Source of the DNA: an uncultured Burkholderiales bacterium | GTDB taxonomy: Bacteria; Pseudomonadota; Gammaproteobacteria; Burkholderiales; Burkholderiaceae_C | Reading direction: 5' to 3' | NCBI GenBank assembly: GCA_903832625.1 | Contig: CAILCI010000060.1 | Span: 1 to 64,000, forward strand | Length of the DNA: 64,000 bases | Shown here: positions 62,913-64,000 of the stretch, one piece after another | Layout of the letters: the number at the start of each line of letters is the position of its first letter | Position numbering within the stretch: the stretch's first letter is position 1 | Notes under the pieces: generated by a model | What the model was told of the DNA's origin: nothing | What the model saw: only the letters and a program-made list of their open reading frames with translations | The model's database searches: none | Translations under genes and position numbers: made by a program

Positions 62913-64000
62913 ATGTCTGACTTCTTCACCCAAGAACCCAAGGCGCCGCTGGCCGAAGCCCTTCGGCCTCAGACCTTGGACGATGTGGTCGGGCAGTCGC
63001 ATTTGCTGGGCGCGGGCAAACCGTTGCGGCTGGCGTTTGAATCGGGCAAGCCCCATTCCATGATTTTTTGGGGCCCGCCCGGCGTGGGCAAAACCACGCT
63101 TGCGCGCTTGACGGCCAGCGCGTTCAAATGCGAATTCATTGCTTTGTCGGCGGTGTTCTCTGGCGTCAAAGACATTCGCGCTTCGATGGAGCAAGCCGAA
63201 CAAAACTTGGCGCTGGGCAAGCACACGATTTTGTTTGTGGACGAAATTCACCGCTTTAACAAATCGCAGCAAGACGCGCTCTTGCCCTATGCCGAAAGTG
63301 GCTTGGTCACCTTCATTGGTGCGACCACCGAAAACCCGTCGTTCGAGGTCAATTCCGCCTTGCTCTCCAGAGCACAGGTGTATGTGCTTAAGTCCTTGAG
63401 CGACGATGAGTTGAAGCAGTTGCTGCAACGCGCACAATGCCTCACCTTGAGCCATTTGCGTTTTGACGATGCCGCCACCGACACGCTGGTGGGCTATGCC
63501 GATGGCGATGCCAGACGTTTTCTGAATTTGTTGGAACAAACCAGCACCGCTGCGCAGGCCTCGGGCGTGAGCGACATCAGCGCTGAGTTTTTGCAAAACG
63601 CCTTGACCCTCAACAGCCGTCGCTTTGACAAAGGCGGCGACAACTTTTACGACCAAATTTCAGCCCTGCACAAATCGGTGCGCGGCTCGCACCCTGATGC
63701 TGCGCTGTACTGGCTCACGCGAATGCTCGACGGCGGTGCCGACCCGCGCTACCTCTCGCGGCGCATTGTGCGCATGGCGTGGGAAGACATTGGTTTGGCC
63801 GACCCCAGAGCCATGCAAATCGCCAACGATGCCGCCTTGACCTACGAGCGCTTGGGCAGCCCCGAAGGCGAATTGGCGTTAGGCCAAGCCGTGATTTACT
63901 TGGCCGTCGCCGCCAAAAGCAACGCCGGCTACAACGCCTACAACCAAGCCCGCGCCTTTGTGAAGCAAGACAAAAGCCGCGAAGTCCCGGTGCATCTGCG
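62913..64000 (+). CDS. rarA: Replication-associated recombination protein A (MgsA), 3'-truncated by the window edge
   Basis: 'PLAEALRPQTLDDVVGQSHLLG', 'IFWGPPGVGKTTLARL', 'LFVDEIHRFNKSQQDALLPYAESG'; the open frame runs off the window, so it is missing from the ORF track. Confidence 0.93.
   Translation, partial: MSDFFTQEPKAPLAEALRPQTLDDVVGQSHLLGAGKPLRLAFESGKPHSMIFWGPPGVGKTTLARLTASAFKCEFIALSAVFSGVKDIRASMEQAEQNLALGKHTILFVDEIHRFNKSQQDALLPYAESGLVTFIGATTENPSFEVNSALLSRAQVYVLKSLSDDELKQLLQRAQCLTLSHLRFDDAATDTLVGYADGDARRFLNLLEQTSTAAQASGVSDISAEFLQNALTLNSRRFDKGGDNFYDQISALHKSVRGSHPDAALYWLTRMLDGGADPRYLSRRIVRMAWEDIGLADPRAMQIANDAALTYERLGSPEGELALGQAVIYLAVAAKSNAGYNAYNQARAFVKQDKSREVPVHL

Overview
The window looks like a chromosomal segment from a betaproteobacterium, probably Burkholderiales/Comamonadaceae; this is inferred from gene content, and no taxonomic search was possible. 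It is gene-dense and mostly housekeeping. In order it carries: the aerobic benzoyl-CoA epoxidase genes boxC-boxB-boxA, with boxA split by an apparent -1 frame change; an ABC permease; a truncated haemoglobin; Smr protein and RadC; an FKBP-type PPIase; ispH; serS; tRNA-Ser(CGA); an orphan HMW1C-like (GT41) cytoplasmic N-glucosyltransferase; a NaChBac/NavAb-type one-domain ion channel; a ClC-type transporter with fluoride-clade motifs; the full ccmABCDEFGHI operon; an orphan NarL-type response regulator; trpS, an M50 protease, a TsaC-like protein, a PHP protein, tatD, lolD and lolC/E; an RpfE-type protein and recJ; a spermidine-synthase-like protein; tctBA without tctC; two unlike tandem gamma-glutamyltranspeptidases; a Kef-type antiporter; DMT transporters and an SDR; qor; lspA-ileS-ribF; an HNH nuclease; purN; two acyl-CoA dehydrogenases; an RsmB-like methyltransferase; a desaturase; rpmG and rpmB; trxB; ftsK; lolA; and a 3'-truncated rarA. 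The most interesting features are the tRNA-Ser / orphan N-glucosyltransferase / ion-channel segment with its unusual TLESWSD filter, two TGCA-N6-TGCA operator-like sites on the box promoter, the split boxA, and the GGT pair beside a Kef antiporter. No CRISPR array, transposon, rRNA or phage was seen.
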